From Membranipora membranacea (lineage: Eukaryota; Bryozoa; Gymnolaemata; Cheilostomatida; Membraniporidae): DNA of 64,000 bases. A program made the position numbers and the translations under genes. Shown here piece after piece: positions 35,831-48,300 of this stretch. The stretch lies in assembly GCA_914767715.1 (NCBI GenBank), contig OU612073.1, positions 23,810,001-23,874,000 of the forward strand, given 5' to 3'. How positions within the stretch are numbered: position 1 is the first letter of the stretch; each line of letters starts with the position of its first letter. The notes under the pieces were generated by a model. The model made no database searches. It saw only the letters and a list, made by a program, of their open reading frames with translations, and was not told where the DNA came from.

Positions 35831-37904
35831 GGCATCAAGGAAACAAAATACTTGGTGAATGATAAAACCTTTTGGTAATGTAGCCCCCATATGTATAGAA
35901 AATTGAATATTCAATGTGAAAATAGTTAAATGTGAACAAGCACTGATGTTATATCCTCCATTTCCGGTGACTGAATTGATTTCATAGTTAGGCCAGCACA
36001 GAAACTTTCTATAACATAGGTCTGAGAAAAGTATCATCCTCAAAAAGTCTAAGTTTTCCCGTTTAAAGTCAGCATATTGCTGATTGTTGCCTGAAGATAT
36101 GTGCTTTGAACTGCTCTGAATCTGTCTATGAAGCCCAAACAAGTTTTCAAAGCGATTTGTAAAAAAAAGCTTTTCATAGCCCCAACCATCCCACAATAAC
36201 TTTGAGGCAGAGAGGGAGGCCTTCTATCTCTCAATGAATAAGTTCTTTACATTTGTCAGCATTGAATTGTCAGTATGAATCTGCTGACGATGCACTTTAC
36301 TCTGATGCCATTCTTACTTCAGTTTTGAATGTGTGTGTATGGTTGGTACTAGTCACCATGATTAGTTTTTTTTATATTAATCTTAGAGCATATATTAACA
36401 AACAAAACGAAGCCCTCTTCCTCTTGTCCTCACACATGAAAACTTTGTCCATGAAACTCATCACAACAGCTAACCTATGTCAGGCCATCATTACATCGCA
36501 GTGGGCAACAATGATGGATTATACTGCACAGCCCCCTTACTTTCTTACAAAAATACAGGCCTGTATAATACAAATCTCTGGCTAAGAATGCAACAACAAG
36601 TTGATAGTGACTTTGTTGCTGTCTGATCTGGTTTTGTCATCAAGATTGTGGTTATTTTGCCTCAAATATTGAGAAACCCATTGCTGTCCAAGGCAGCAGC
36701 TCTTACTTTACAACCAAAAGTGGGCGTGACCGATAAATAATGCTGCTTGGCTATTCACATTTTATACGCAAGTGGAAGGTCTCTATATCTATAGTCTCTG
36801 TATTTTATCTGAAGATATCCTGGCAAAAAGAATATTGAGTTTACAGCCTGCCTCTGGAAAACTGCATGATGGGCATTCTATTTTAAATTATAAATTATAC
36901 CCCTTCTCCAACACGAAATTTTTATTCGGTTCAAAATAAATGCGTAGTGCCCTCACCAAGGCTTTGGAGGATGCCCCTAGCAGGAAAAATATTGCGGTCT
37001 CAGTACTGTTTTCACATATTTATACTTCTCATTTTGTACAGCAAAGGGGCATTTTAGTCAAAAATTTGACTAGTTTAGGAGTAAGATAATTCAAAATTTC
37101 CAACTGGCACATCGATTTTTTTTCATCAATACTGGTCAGCACTGGGCTAGTGAGGGCACTAGGGTAATCAAATTTCTCCACCTTGGACAGCAATTGACAC
37201 AGCTCACTTTCTTTATAGCATTGTCAACACTTATGGTTTAGCTATCAGTATGTGAATTTGGATGCCGATTTTTTTCAAGTCAAATCAAGCATTGAACATT
37301 ATTGTTTTTATGGCTGGATGATATAAGGGTAGTCTTTATGTATTAACTGCATTTTTTGCTCCAAGAACTTGCAATGTCTTTCAATATGGACGTTAGTGAC
37401 AATAGGTTTTGACATGTTGCTGAAATTCAGTGACACGTCATGACGTCGCGTCATGGCGTAACGTCGCCAAATTCTGTGTTAAGACTTCTTTGATCATGTG
37501 GATTGAGAAACCCCAAAAGAAATGTTGGCGAATTAAAAGTCAAGGGCTAATCAAACCAATTGAAAATGATTACATAAAATGTCCTAAAAATATCTACTCT
37601 TGTGACTTTTATCAACGTCAGGATACAATGATTGACGCTATTTCAGCTTCAAATCTCTATGTTAGATGATACTGCACTATTTTTGCCAAGTCACCCACTT
37701 AAAATTCATCATTGGATCTCAGTTGTTCTTTAAAGGAGTGGTTGAGGATGTAAGGGCTCCCATGTGTGACTATGGGTACTACAATAGCTGCACAATGACG
37801 ATATCCTGTAGAGGTCGTGTTCTGTTTTGGTCATTTGCTGAAATCAGGCCAAGTTTTTACCAAAAACGTAATCAATGATTACTAGTCAAGCCATTCCTTT
37901 CAAT

Positions 37905-38215
37905 ATCAATTGGTTGGGAAAATTCAAACCAAAAAAGAACGTCCAAATTTTACACTCGGTCTCAATAATTGCAATTCTGAGGCAAAACAGATCTTGTCAT
38001 CTCGACTTTACTGCTGGGCAATCTTAGCTTGTGTTGTGTCCTAATGAATATATAAATATCACCAGTTATACAATTCGAGTTGCCATAGTTTGAAGTTGGT
38101 ATTGTTATCCTGTATCAATACTGCTTTGTAAATCCTGACAATGAATGGCATGGACTACATTGTTATTTGGGAGGATAACTCTTACAAATAAGTCCTTGTG
38201 CTTCTCGAACAAAAT
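37905..38215 (+). repeat. Dispersed repeat, copy 2
   Basis: Reverse-complement partner of 25780-26099, starting at GGGAAAATTCAAACC and ending near GAACAAAATCTGTAGTG. The pair lies 12 kb apart in opposite orientation. Confidence 0.75.
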
Positions 38216-39371
38216 CTGTAGTGCCCACTTTAATCCTTTACCAGTTTATGATTTGACATGTAAGTGAAGAAAGTAGAGAGCTGCCTTGAAATATTGATCA
38301 CCTGGTTGTCAGGTACAAGATTATTATGGCTATTCAACCAACTTTTACTGATAAAATTGTCACAATTTGGCCAATTACCGAGTCTGAGTTAGCTATGCTG
38401 AGTTAGCTATGCTAGTGTTTATGTCATGAATAGTAGTCTACCTGTAACCTTAATATTCCAATATGTCAAGAAGCTTATCAAAATGGGCTCTATTTAGTGA
38501 TGATTGAATTAGTCTTTGCATGCAGATATTATCTTGTATGCAGACAAGAAATTTGTTTCAATCAACACAATTTATTCCCACAATTATGATGAATTTAAGC
38601 CTAGTGCAAGCATGTCAATGGTCTCAAATTACATAACACTTAACTAGACTTTCACTGGGAATATTCTCGAAGTGAACAAAGCGGCAAGATTGAATTATTT
38701 ATTGTGTTGTCTGAACCCATAGATTTTTTATTAGAAGAGAGAACGGAATTGTAACCGGTTCCGTCGCCGCCCACCTGAAAGAAAAGCACAGCTGCCCTGT
38801 ATAACTTTTGTTGTCATCTCTAATGGAAAAGCACACGTCATGTCATGTCACAAATATTCCTATAAAAGTGGCGGCTTAGTTTATATTATGACACTTTATT
38901 CTTGGCGATGTGTTGAGTCACTAAACTTTTCCCAAGGGTAGAGATTATAACTTAACCTTGACCTACCTCGTTCGTACCACAATACAACAAACCGAGATTC
39001 ATATTACTATCACTACTATACAGGTCAGTCCCTACCCTTGAAGTCTGACTAAATACTGATTAATTTTTTTGAATGTGGCAAACTTTGCTTATTTAGTTTA
39101 ATGGTTTCACAAACAAAAATGATAGCGCAATGCTAACAGCTATTCAAAAATCAATGTTTATTAATGACTGGATTGTTTTTCAGCGTGGCTCAGAACAAAA
39201 AACCTTTCAGCCACATAAGTATTCAGTCTTTAGCCATTTTCTTTAAATTATAAATGAATGAAAAGCTGTTAACTTTTCACTTGGCTAGTTTGAACACTCG
39301 AGGCACTCGTGGCTGGACTTTATACTGTGAGAGTTCATGAGAAGAAGATTGTCATACTGACAGAGACAGAC

Positions 39372-42300
39372 ATGGATGAAGTACCAGGTGATACTGCAGC
39401 TCTACACACCAGGTAACTACTAATCCAGCTCATCTACTGTATCATATCATGTTGTAGCAATTACACAGATAGATGAAAAACTAAAATCTTAGCGTGTACA
39501 CATACATTTCTACACATATTGCTAATTAATAAGACGCCCACTTCGCAGTTTCCAGGGAAAGTGTCATGAACTTGCTGTCAAGGCCTCAAATTAGTTCAAT
39601 AATTAATTGTCATGATAGATGTAATAGTATTGGTGATCTACCTCGCTGCAATAGTTGATTAGTGTCTCTGTAGTTAAAGCATGCAATGACTAACCTAGTA
39701 TTGTATACAGCTGGCGCTAATGGTTTTGGGAATGTATGTATGTATGTATGTTTATATTTGGTCTCAATCTCTGAGAAATAAAACTGTCTCTGTAGGGTGC
39801 TCTGTAAAAATTATTAAAACTGTTGATTCTGTAAAAATAAATAAAATGATAAGACCATAAAAAAAATACTATTACTTTTGGAAGACACTATTTAGGTATT
39901 TGATACATTCTGCTCTAAAACACTTGGCACGGATCTGCACGCGGAACTTGACTGATTGATATCTGCCTGACGGCAGCTGGTTAAGACGGAGTAGTGGTTC
40001 ATCTTCGGTGGCAATCATACGAAGGCTCTTTACTTTCAGTATATTAGAGTAAAGGTCGTCTACGGGTGTGAACGTAAGTTCGCCTGATAGGTAACCTGCA
40101 GTTCTTATCACAGATTTTAACTTTTTCTTAGAGTCTGCGCTCAGATGACTATATAGCACAACCAGGTGGTAGGTGATTACTGACTCTATGAAGAACTTGT
40201 AGCAGGTCGTTATTAGTTTCTCAGTGACACCGAGATGGTATAGCTTGGCGATTATATGTAGCCTTTGGCGAGCTTTCGCTGTAGTTTTCAAGGTGTTCAG
40301 AGTAAAATCCAGTTTGTTGGTAATAATGGTGCCTAAGTATGTAAATTGTTCTACCTGCTCAATTGAAGTATTGTTTACAAGCAGTTGTGGGTAGCTTGGG
40401 TTATCCCTTGCATTGCACATGACCATTTCTTTTGTTTTCTTTGCATTGAGTATTAGGTCATTATCCGAGCACCATGAGTTGATGGTATTAGTCATTGTTT
40501 GAAGTTCAGATGGCTGGTTTTCTGTCAACAATTCAATGATCACAGTGTCGTCGGCATATTTTACTAGTTTGATGTTGCCGTTTACCATTTACCGTTTACC
40601 ATCCTGACCAGCATATTTGTGGGCTATAGTATGTAGACCACGTATACTTGGTATGTTAGTCTCGTCTAAGTACAGGAGCGCCGCCGGTCTCGGTACAATG
40701 ATTATTTAATAACAAAAACTTTTCCAGTATGCAATACAGCATATGCAGTATTCCACACATGAAAGTAGTGAAAGTTAGCTAGTTAAGTACACAAATGTTC
40801 AATGCGAGCTTAATGCATATCTCACACACAAACTCATTAGTGAGCATTTTTTTAACAACAGCGGACAGACTAATGGAGATATGAATAGTGATCTAAAAGA
40901 AGCTGACAGTGGATCTAATGAGATGGAGTTGACTCTCCTGACAGCTGCGGAGTCGGATAAGAAGAAGGAGGCTGATGTTACCGACATCGACAGCACCAGT
41001 AGTGGGGATGTACTCAAGCTGTCATACGAGGAGGCGGTACACAGATACCACGGCAGATATCAGATCATCATATTCAGTAAGTTTTGCATCAGGGGTTGTT
41101 GGCACTAGTACTTTTTTGAGAGATAATCACAACTTCATTGATTTGAAGGTTAATGCAATGTGGCTTGCCATTGTAGGTTTTTCTTTCCTGGTCAGCTAGG
41201 GTGAATGGCCCACAACAGCCAAATCAGGTAGTGTAAGATTTGGAGGTGAGATGGTATCTATCCTTGCGCTGCGGTGTCAGGTTATTTTTCAATTTTAATT
41301 ATCTTCAAATCAGATAGCGGAAAGATTTGAATAGAAATAATTACCTATTGTAGTTGGCCTCGTCATTTTTTATAACAGTTTGTTCGGTTTGAATGTCAAG
41401 TGCCTCCGCCAGGCGCCACTATTGAACAAGAGTAAACTTGGCATATTGACAACAATCTCGTACGATGTCTCAGGGAAGTTTGATTATGATTTATAGTTAG
41501 ATCAGTGGTCACGCTTATAGTGAGTGACGAAGCAGCACTTTGTGTCTGAGTACACATAATTCAGGATGTAATTATCGACATCAGATTACAAACTGCGAAC
41601 ACTCTCAGCAAATACTCTCAGCAAATACTCTCAGCAAACACGTTTTTATGAATCACAATACTTTTTACTATGGAATGGAATTTAAATAGTTTTCCTATTT
41701 TACAGTACTGCTTGTATGTGTGACATTCTCTACTGCCTATAATAACAATGGATATGTGTTTATCGGAGCTAACCAGGACCATACATGCATAACTCCAGAA
41801 AACAATCTAAACTGGACTACTGTGGCTAACAACAAGTCTGCTCAGATTGTTTACTCTGCTGGTAAGAGACAGCTTGACTTTTGCGCCAGGTGTAAATTTG
41901 TATTTATATATTTGGCTGAAGCGCATTTGATACCTGAAATCCCCTGCCACCCTCGACGTTCAGCAATGTTACAGAGTCAGTGAAGGCGCTGACGCTGTCG
42001 TGATGTAGGGTCAGCGACAGTTATTAATTATTCACACTGCACCAGATTCAGTCAATACAACATTTTATATTATTGACACTTCAAAACAGGAGTGTGGGGG
42101 TTCTGTGAATATCGCTGTTTGTTCCTGTCAAATCAGCATTATTTTAATAACTCCCTAGTGGAATCTGCTGAATTTTCTAGGCACTTGCACCTACAACAAG
42201 ACGGCGATATACGAAGACGGAACTAACGCTACCTTAGATGAGAATGTGAAGTGTACCAGCTGGGAATATGATCAATCCGAGTTTACCCTCACTATAACTT

Positions 42301-45300
42301 CTGAGGTAAGAATACTGGTGCCTCCTAAGTATGGAAACCTCCTATAGGAGACCAAAATCAATCCTAAACAAAGTATCAAGTATCCCATCAAATTTCCAAA
42401 TTCAGAGTCAAAGTATGCGATAACTCATCTATGTTTAGACCAATTTCACAGGTGGATTACTGAAGCAACTGTTTTCCCAAACCACTCAATATATATGGAC
42501 CTTTTATGATAAACTCCGGGATCGATGAAATCTAACACATAGTGACCTCTCCATAATTAATATCTAGGTGACATGACATGTCTGTGCCGAAATTGTATTT
42601 CCTTTGTGATGTTGATCCCCCATGGCACACGCTGTCAAATTGATGTCAAATCACCCATCTCACATCTCAGCTATCTAACTCCAATGTTTCTTCTTTCTAT
42701 CGAGATTTAAATGAATTTTCCTGTTATGGTATTTGGCAGTTGATGCCCTACTTTGTGTGCCAACTTTAAGAGATAATAACATCACTGGTTAGGTCATTGA
42801 CCAGCCACTGTTACTCTGATGTGTGTCACAGTCTGATCATGTTGCGTTATGCGTAAGAGTGGTGGTTTGTGTTTGATTTTGTTATTGTTATCGGTTATCG
42901 GTTATCAACAGCTCACGTTATGTTGTTGAAACTGTACAGAAGGTCTCAGAACTGACCAAACACACACCAGGCACACCCAGGCACACAACCTTAATTTACT
43001 TACATACTCTTAATCCACCAAACTTGATATCTGATACAGAGAGTCACTTGTCGTCCTGACAGGTGCTGACAGGTGCCCTTGACAGGCGCCCTGCCCATCC
43101 ATCTATCAGTAATTAATAGGTGTAATAATGTGTAACAACAGGCATCAAAACATGATAGCTGAGATAACATGAATGCTGTCTGTAGCAGGATATAGTAGAA
43201 TGACATTGAATATTCTCTCTAGATTAAATTTTTCTAAAATATTGTAATCTTAGGTTGGGAGTCAGGATTCTGAATCCTTCGACTTTTAGGGATGAGAGGG
43301 GTAGGCTCCTCTGACAGCAAATGACAGGAGGTTAACATTAACCTCCTGCGACCTCCTGACCCACCTGGCAGCTGACCCACCTAGCAGCTGAAATTCCTGC
43401 CAGGCTTTATCGACCCCGAGGCGGTCTATCGTCCATAATGATCAAGATTGCGAACAGGTTCCTGTATTAAGGCACACATATATATTCATTATATTACTGT
43501 GCATACCTCTGATATCTATTTCTACTGCAAACCAAACACCATCGACCAAACAAATGACTTATTGAAAATGGAAAAAAACACATAAGAATTGGGTTAAGTG
43601 CTTTGCCTGGGCATTGAGTGTCTGTAAACTAAAGTTAATATTCTATAATTAGCCAACTTACTCACAAATCATCATAACATCGAAATCATTCTCACTGTTG
43701 ATTACATGTAGAATCATTTATCAATTAGATTTTTTTCTACCTAATTCCTTATTAATAACAATAATGGAAATAGCATTATTACGGCTCATTACGTTATTAA
43801 GCAAATTAATTTCAGTGATTTACGTAAACAAAGGAGGTAAATTTGGAGTTGAACCCAGGTATTCTTACAACTGTAACTCATAACATGCTCCATTGTCTGA
43901 GCGAATCACCCACACATGTTAGAGTTCTTTCTATGGGTCAGTAGCAGCGCAATGTGTCGAATGTTACGGATGACGTGGTCATATGTATATCAGTGCGCAC
44001 AAATGGAGCTGTGCTCCCTGACAACAGCTGGTGGTAGTCCCTGCGATTCAATTACATTATTGATATAGAATTGGGCGATTTGTTCAATAATGTGACAGAA
44101 AATAGATAAACATTGAGTCAGGCATCTGGGTAGAATCAGAACGGTGAACCCAAATCTCTTAGACTCGTAGTACTTCAGCTGTCTAGGGCACTTATCTCGC
44201 AAAGCTTGCTTCGAATACTTATCAATCACTTAATAATTCTAAAGCTCAAATCTTTCTTGTCTAGCAAGGGCATCAAAGATGTTTTTGTTCTATTTGAACT
44301 CCCAGCCGGCTTCAAGTTGGATAATGATACAATATTTTGCAAAACTATCCCACTTGTATTCTTCAAGACTAGCTGTGTTCATACACTGTGTGTTTTTTTG
44401 CCCAATGAAGGGCAGATTTCATAATGCTCCTCAACTAGCCAGGAAGAGGACATAATAGGAATACTTAAATTCAACCAACATTTAGACTCAAAAAAGCGCC
44501 TGGACAGTCTGAGCTCTCTTGTTACCAATGCATGCAAATATCTGAACACCATGCACCAAAAATCAATCTCAACCCACCATATGAGAAAGATTTCAGGTCA
44601 AAAGGCCACTGCCAAAAGCCACTGGCCAAAAAGCCACTAGCCAAAAGGCCACTGGCCATAAAGCCACTGGCCATAAAGCCACTGGCCAAAAGGACACTGG
44701 TCATAAGGCCACTGGCCAAAAGGCCACTGGTCATAAGGCCACTGGCCAACAGGCCACTGGTCATAAAGCCACTGGCCAAAAGGCCACTACCCATAAGGCC
44801 ACTGATTTGAAAATTTTATCTATCATTAGACTGCTCTTTGAACGCTGAATCTGAAAATATTGGTTACAGCATGGTGTTGCATGTACTAATAATAATAGCA
44901 CGCATGTATTGACCCTCAGGAATCATTTACAGTGTGTCGGGTTACCCTCTATCTCTCGCTCAAGTTACAGGCACAGTAAAGATAAATTTGCATTTTTATT
45001 AGGGATGATGCTTGCAACGAAATCGTATTTGTTGCAAATAAATCTGCCAACGTTGGTATCATAACTTTATTACAACTGAAGACTTGCATAAAGGCACGTT
45101 GTGTGGCTATGAACGCCTGGTATATTCCAATCCAAGAATGCAGAAACTAATGAGTGATCATTATTCAATAAATACAGCAATTTTTAACTCGTTTTTATGT
45201 CAATTCATGTCATTAATATCAAAGTGTCAAATTTACTGATTATTTTAGGTTAGGACAATTATTCATATTTTGGTGAAATCCACTTCATTGCTTTATTGTT

Positions 45301-48300
45301 AGCTTTAGGAGGAAAAATAAAACCATAATTTCTATGGCACATTATGGAAAACCTCCATCCGAGATGTTATTCGCAATGTCATCCTGGATAGAAAACATCC
45401 AGCCAGGATGATATTGTCTGCCAAATGAAATAATAATCATACCCAAACTGTTCTACTATGTAGGCCCACAGAGGCCTTATCATTATAAAGTAGGCGGTGC
45501 TTGGCATTACCTCCCCCTTCCTCTACTGTAATTCATTTTAGTATGTCATTAACTTTACCGGTGTCTTCATTTTAGTGGAACCTGAATAGTTGTGGAGGTA
45601 AATGGAAGAAGTCGGTGGCAAGCTCGATGTACATGATAGGATTCTTTATAGGATGTATACTGCTAGCTGATCTTAGTGACAGGTGAGTATTATACTCTGC
45701 TATATTCCATAAATCTGTGATATATAAGATAACAACCAGAGCCTATACCTAGTCAAACATTGATTCCATGATTGATTTTTGTTGTTGATTTTTTTGCACT
45801 TGAACTTGTTGGAAAATTAAAAATAGGTCTCCAGTTTGTAAATCAGATAGTTTTGCCCGGAGAATACAAACATGTAAATGAACGAACATCATGGTAATGT
45901 TGACATCTAGTCTGATTGATTTGATTTGAACAAAAAAGTTCTTAGGGCTTAGACTAGATGAATTCTGACTTGATACAACTCGCTATCCTCAGTAAAAGTT
46001 GCTATTCTTGCCACATCTTGATTAGCCTGAACCACCAAACTCTTGCTGCCGCACAAGGGCCCCCCAGCCAAAGAAGATACAAATTTGATAAATCAAACCT
46101 GTTCTGCGAAAAGCACCACTGATATACTTATGAAAAGCTATGTCACTGTGGGGTTTGTTCTGACAACTTTGCAAGAGAAATGTCCTATCCCAATGATTTG
46201 CACGATGTATTTAGGGACAGTTTGATCTACACCTTGGCATCTTTACTTGACAGATTTGGCAGGATTAAGATCATTCTTATATCAACGTTGGGTATGATAG
46301 CCACAGGAGTCATTGCCAGTTTCTCTGTCAACATTGAGATGCTCATCATAATGAGACTCTTACTTGGAGTATTCACTGCTGGTATACGTAACGCATCATT
46401 CGTATATGGTATGTACATATTTGTAGGTAATACTTATATGGTATGTACATGTGTATAAGTAATATGTATATGGTATGTATTTGTGTGTACGTAATACGTA
46501 TATGGTATGTATATGTATGTACACATATATAAGTAAATCCTTTTGAATACATCATTTCCGCCAAATGTTCATTTAGACTTGATCCATTCAAAGAACAAAA
46601 TGGTACAGGGAGTTATGTTAACACGCAACCAGGTAGGATAACTCTGCCAAATTTGACATCTGCTTAGTTTTATATAAAATAAATTGTAGTATGTGAGACA
46701 GTGAAGCACAGATCAGCCACAGGTATACTACATGGAGTATTCTATACACTAGGAGCTGTAGCAGCGACAGCCATCGCACACGCTCTTCCCAACTGGAGAC
46801 ATTTTCAGCTCGCCTGCGCCTGCAGTTATGCTCTTTTTATTCCATATTACTGGTATGTCTTTGTTAGCAAGCACCCCTCTCTCCATCTGGCCAGTCTCAA
46901 CTGACCAGACCCACCACATCATATGAGACAAGATTCATTATGCTAGGGAGGTGCTCTTGAACTCGCTCTGTATAAACCCCCGAGAGTTTGTGACCCAAAT
47001 TGATGCAATATCTTCCAAATATGTGAAAGCTTACACTCAACAGCCAATACTGATATGACACAGTTGTTTGTTAAAATATTATTAAAGCTAGTATTAGGAT
47101 TGTCTTTGAGTGTATAAAAAGAAGACAACATACTAATACTTATCCTTGTAAAAATCGCTCTTTCGAGAAAAAGCTTGTGTTTTCATTGACATGTTGGTTT
47201 TAACATATTCATTGAAGTTTTGAGTATTTCTGTATCTTTGTTGACCTGAGCTAATAGAGAACATATAATCTAAGGTGGACAGACGTGTGTCTGTCTTCGC
47301 CATCTAATAATATGTATTTATGGAGTTTTAATTTCGTTACTTTAAAGGATTATGCCAGAGTCACCTAGATACATGCTGAACAATGGCGACATGGAGGGAG
47401 CCGTCAAGTACTTTAAACGTTCAGCTAGAATAAACAAGTTACCAGTTCCAGAACATCTGGAGGTTTATCTCGATCACAGCGTGAGTTCTGGGAATTAGAA
47501 AATCCTCAATCCCCAATATATCAGAGGATTCAGTCAGTTTGCCCCTTATATACATCGATCCTGCCTCAGCAAGCTATTCTTGAGAAACTCTACTGACAAG
47601 CAGGTTAGAAAACCACTACAGGCATGCATAATTGGGTTCCGAGATTGTGAAAAACTTACTTTCCTTTAACTACAGTACTATGTCGTTTTTAGTGTGAAAA
47701 GAATGATAATGTACTAAACTTATTCCGCACAAAGAATGTTCGTATAAAGTCGTTCCTGATCTGCCTCATGTGGTTCTGTGTCTCCATAGTCTTCTTTGGC
47801 ATGGCGTGGAATGTGGGTAAGTTGTCTGCCACCACTATTGTCTGTACTACAAAAAAATTGCTACTCGATATAATGAGTATTAAATTCATGATCTCTGTTT
47901 GCATTGGTTAATGGTCTACTGTTCTATAAAAATGCCCCAATATATTGATGAACATCATGTGTTAGATATCATAGTCTGTGCCCTCAAACTATAGTCGCTC
48001 TAAGGCCACAATAAGCCGATTTCACTCACCAAATACTCTTTTCTTCCAGGTAATCTACATGGCAACATCTTCATCAACAACTATTTGATACAAAGTACCG
48101 GTGTACTTATGTTTGTTGGTATCTGGTATCTCCAGGCCGGCAGGCGAGTCTGTATATCATCAGCTTTTCTCATCGCCTCAGCATCTAGCGCTGTCATTCC
48201 ACTATTCTCAGCCTACGGTAAGAGTCATTCTATCCTGTAAATCTATTGTCACATATATGTATAAGATTAGCCACTAGAGGCTCTGCAAGGTCAATGTATG

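Larger units (their letters stand above)
29709..39371. other. 9.7-kb repeat-rich stretch without a confirmed gene
   Basis: Contains a LINE remnant (35473-35750), a repeat pair (35170-35290 and 36715-36805), a dispersed repeat (37905-38215), a SINE head (32277-32335) and homopolymer runs (G near 33950, C near 32566-32590). Open frames at 30716-31056, 31416-31772, 31795-32019, 36253-36585 and 37666-37878 gave no recognisable domain or splice chain. They could be decayed transposon ORFs. I see nothing else definite. Confidence 0.5.

Noticed and set aside
36253-36585. 110-codon frame with a hydrophobic segment
   Set aside because: No homology, no splice partners, and it lies between two related transposon-like repeats; kept only as a possible internal part of an element.
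44596-44805. Regular repeat resembling a CRISPR array, with long open frames on both strands
   Set aside because: Units are 15 bases and contiguous with no unique spacers, in an animal intron; this is a minisatellite, and the frames come from unit length divisible by three.
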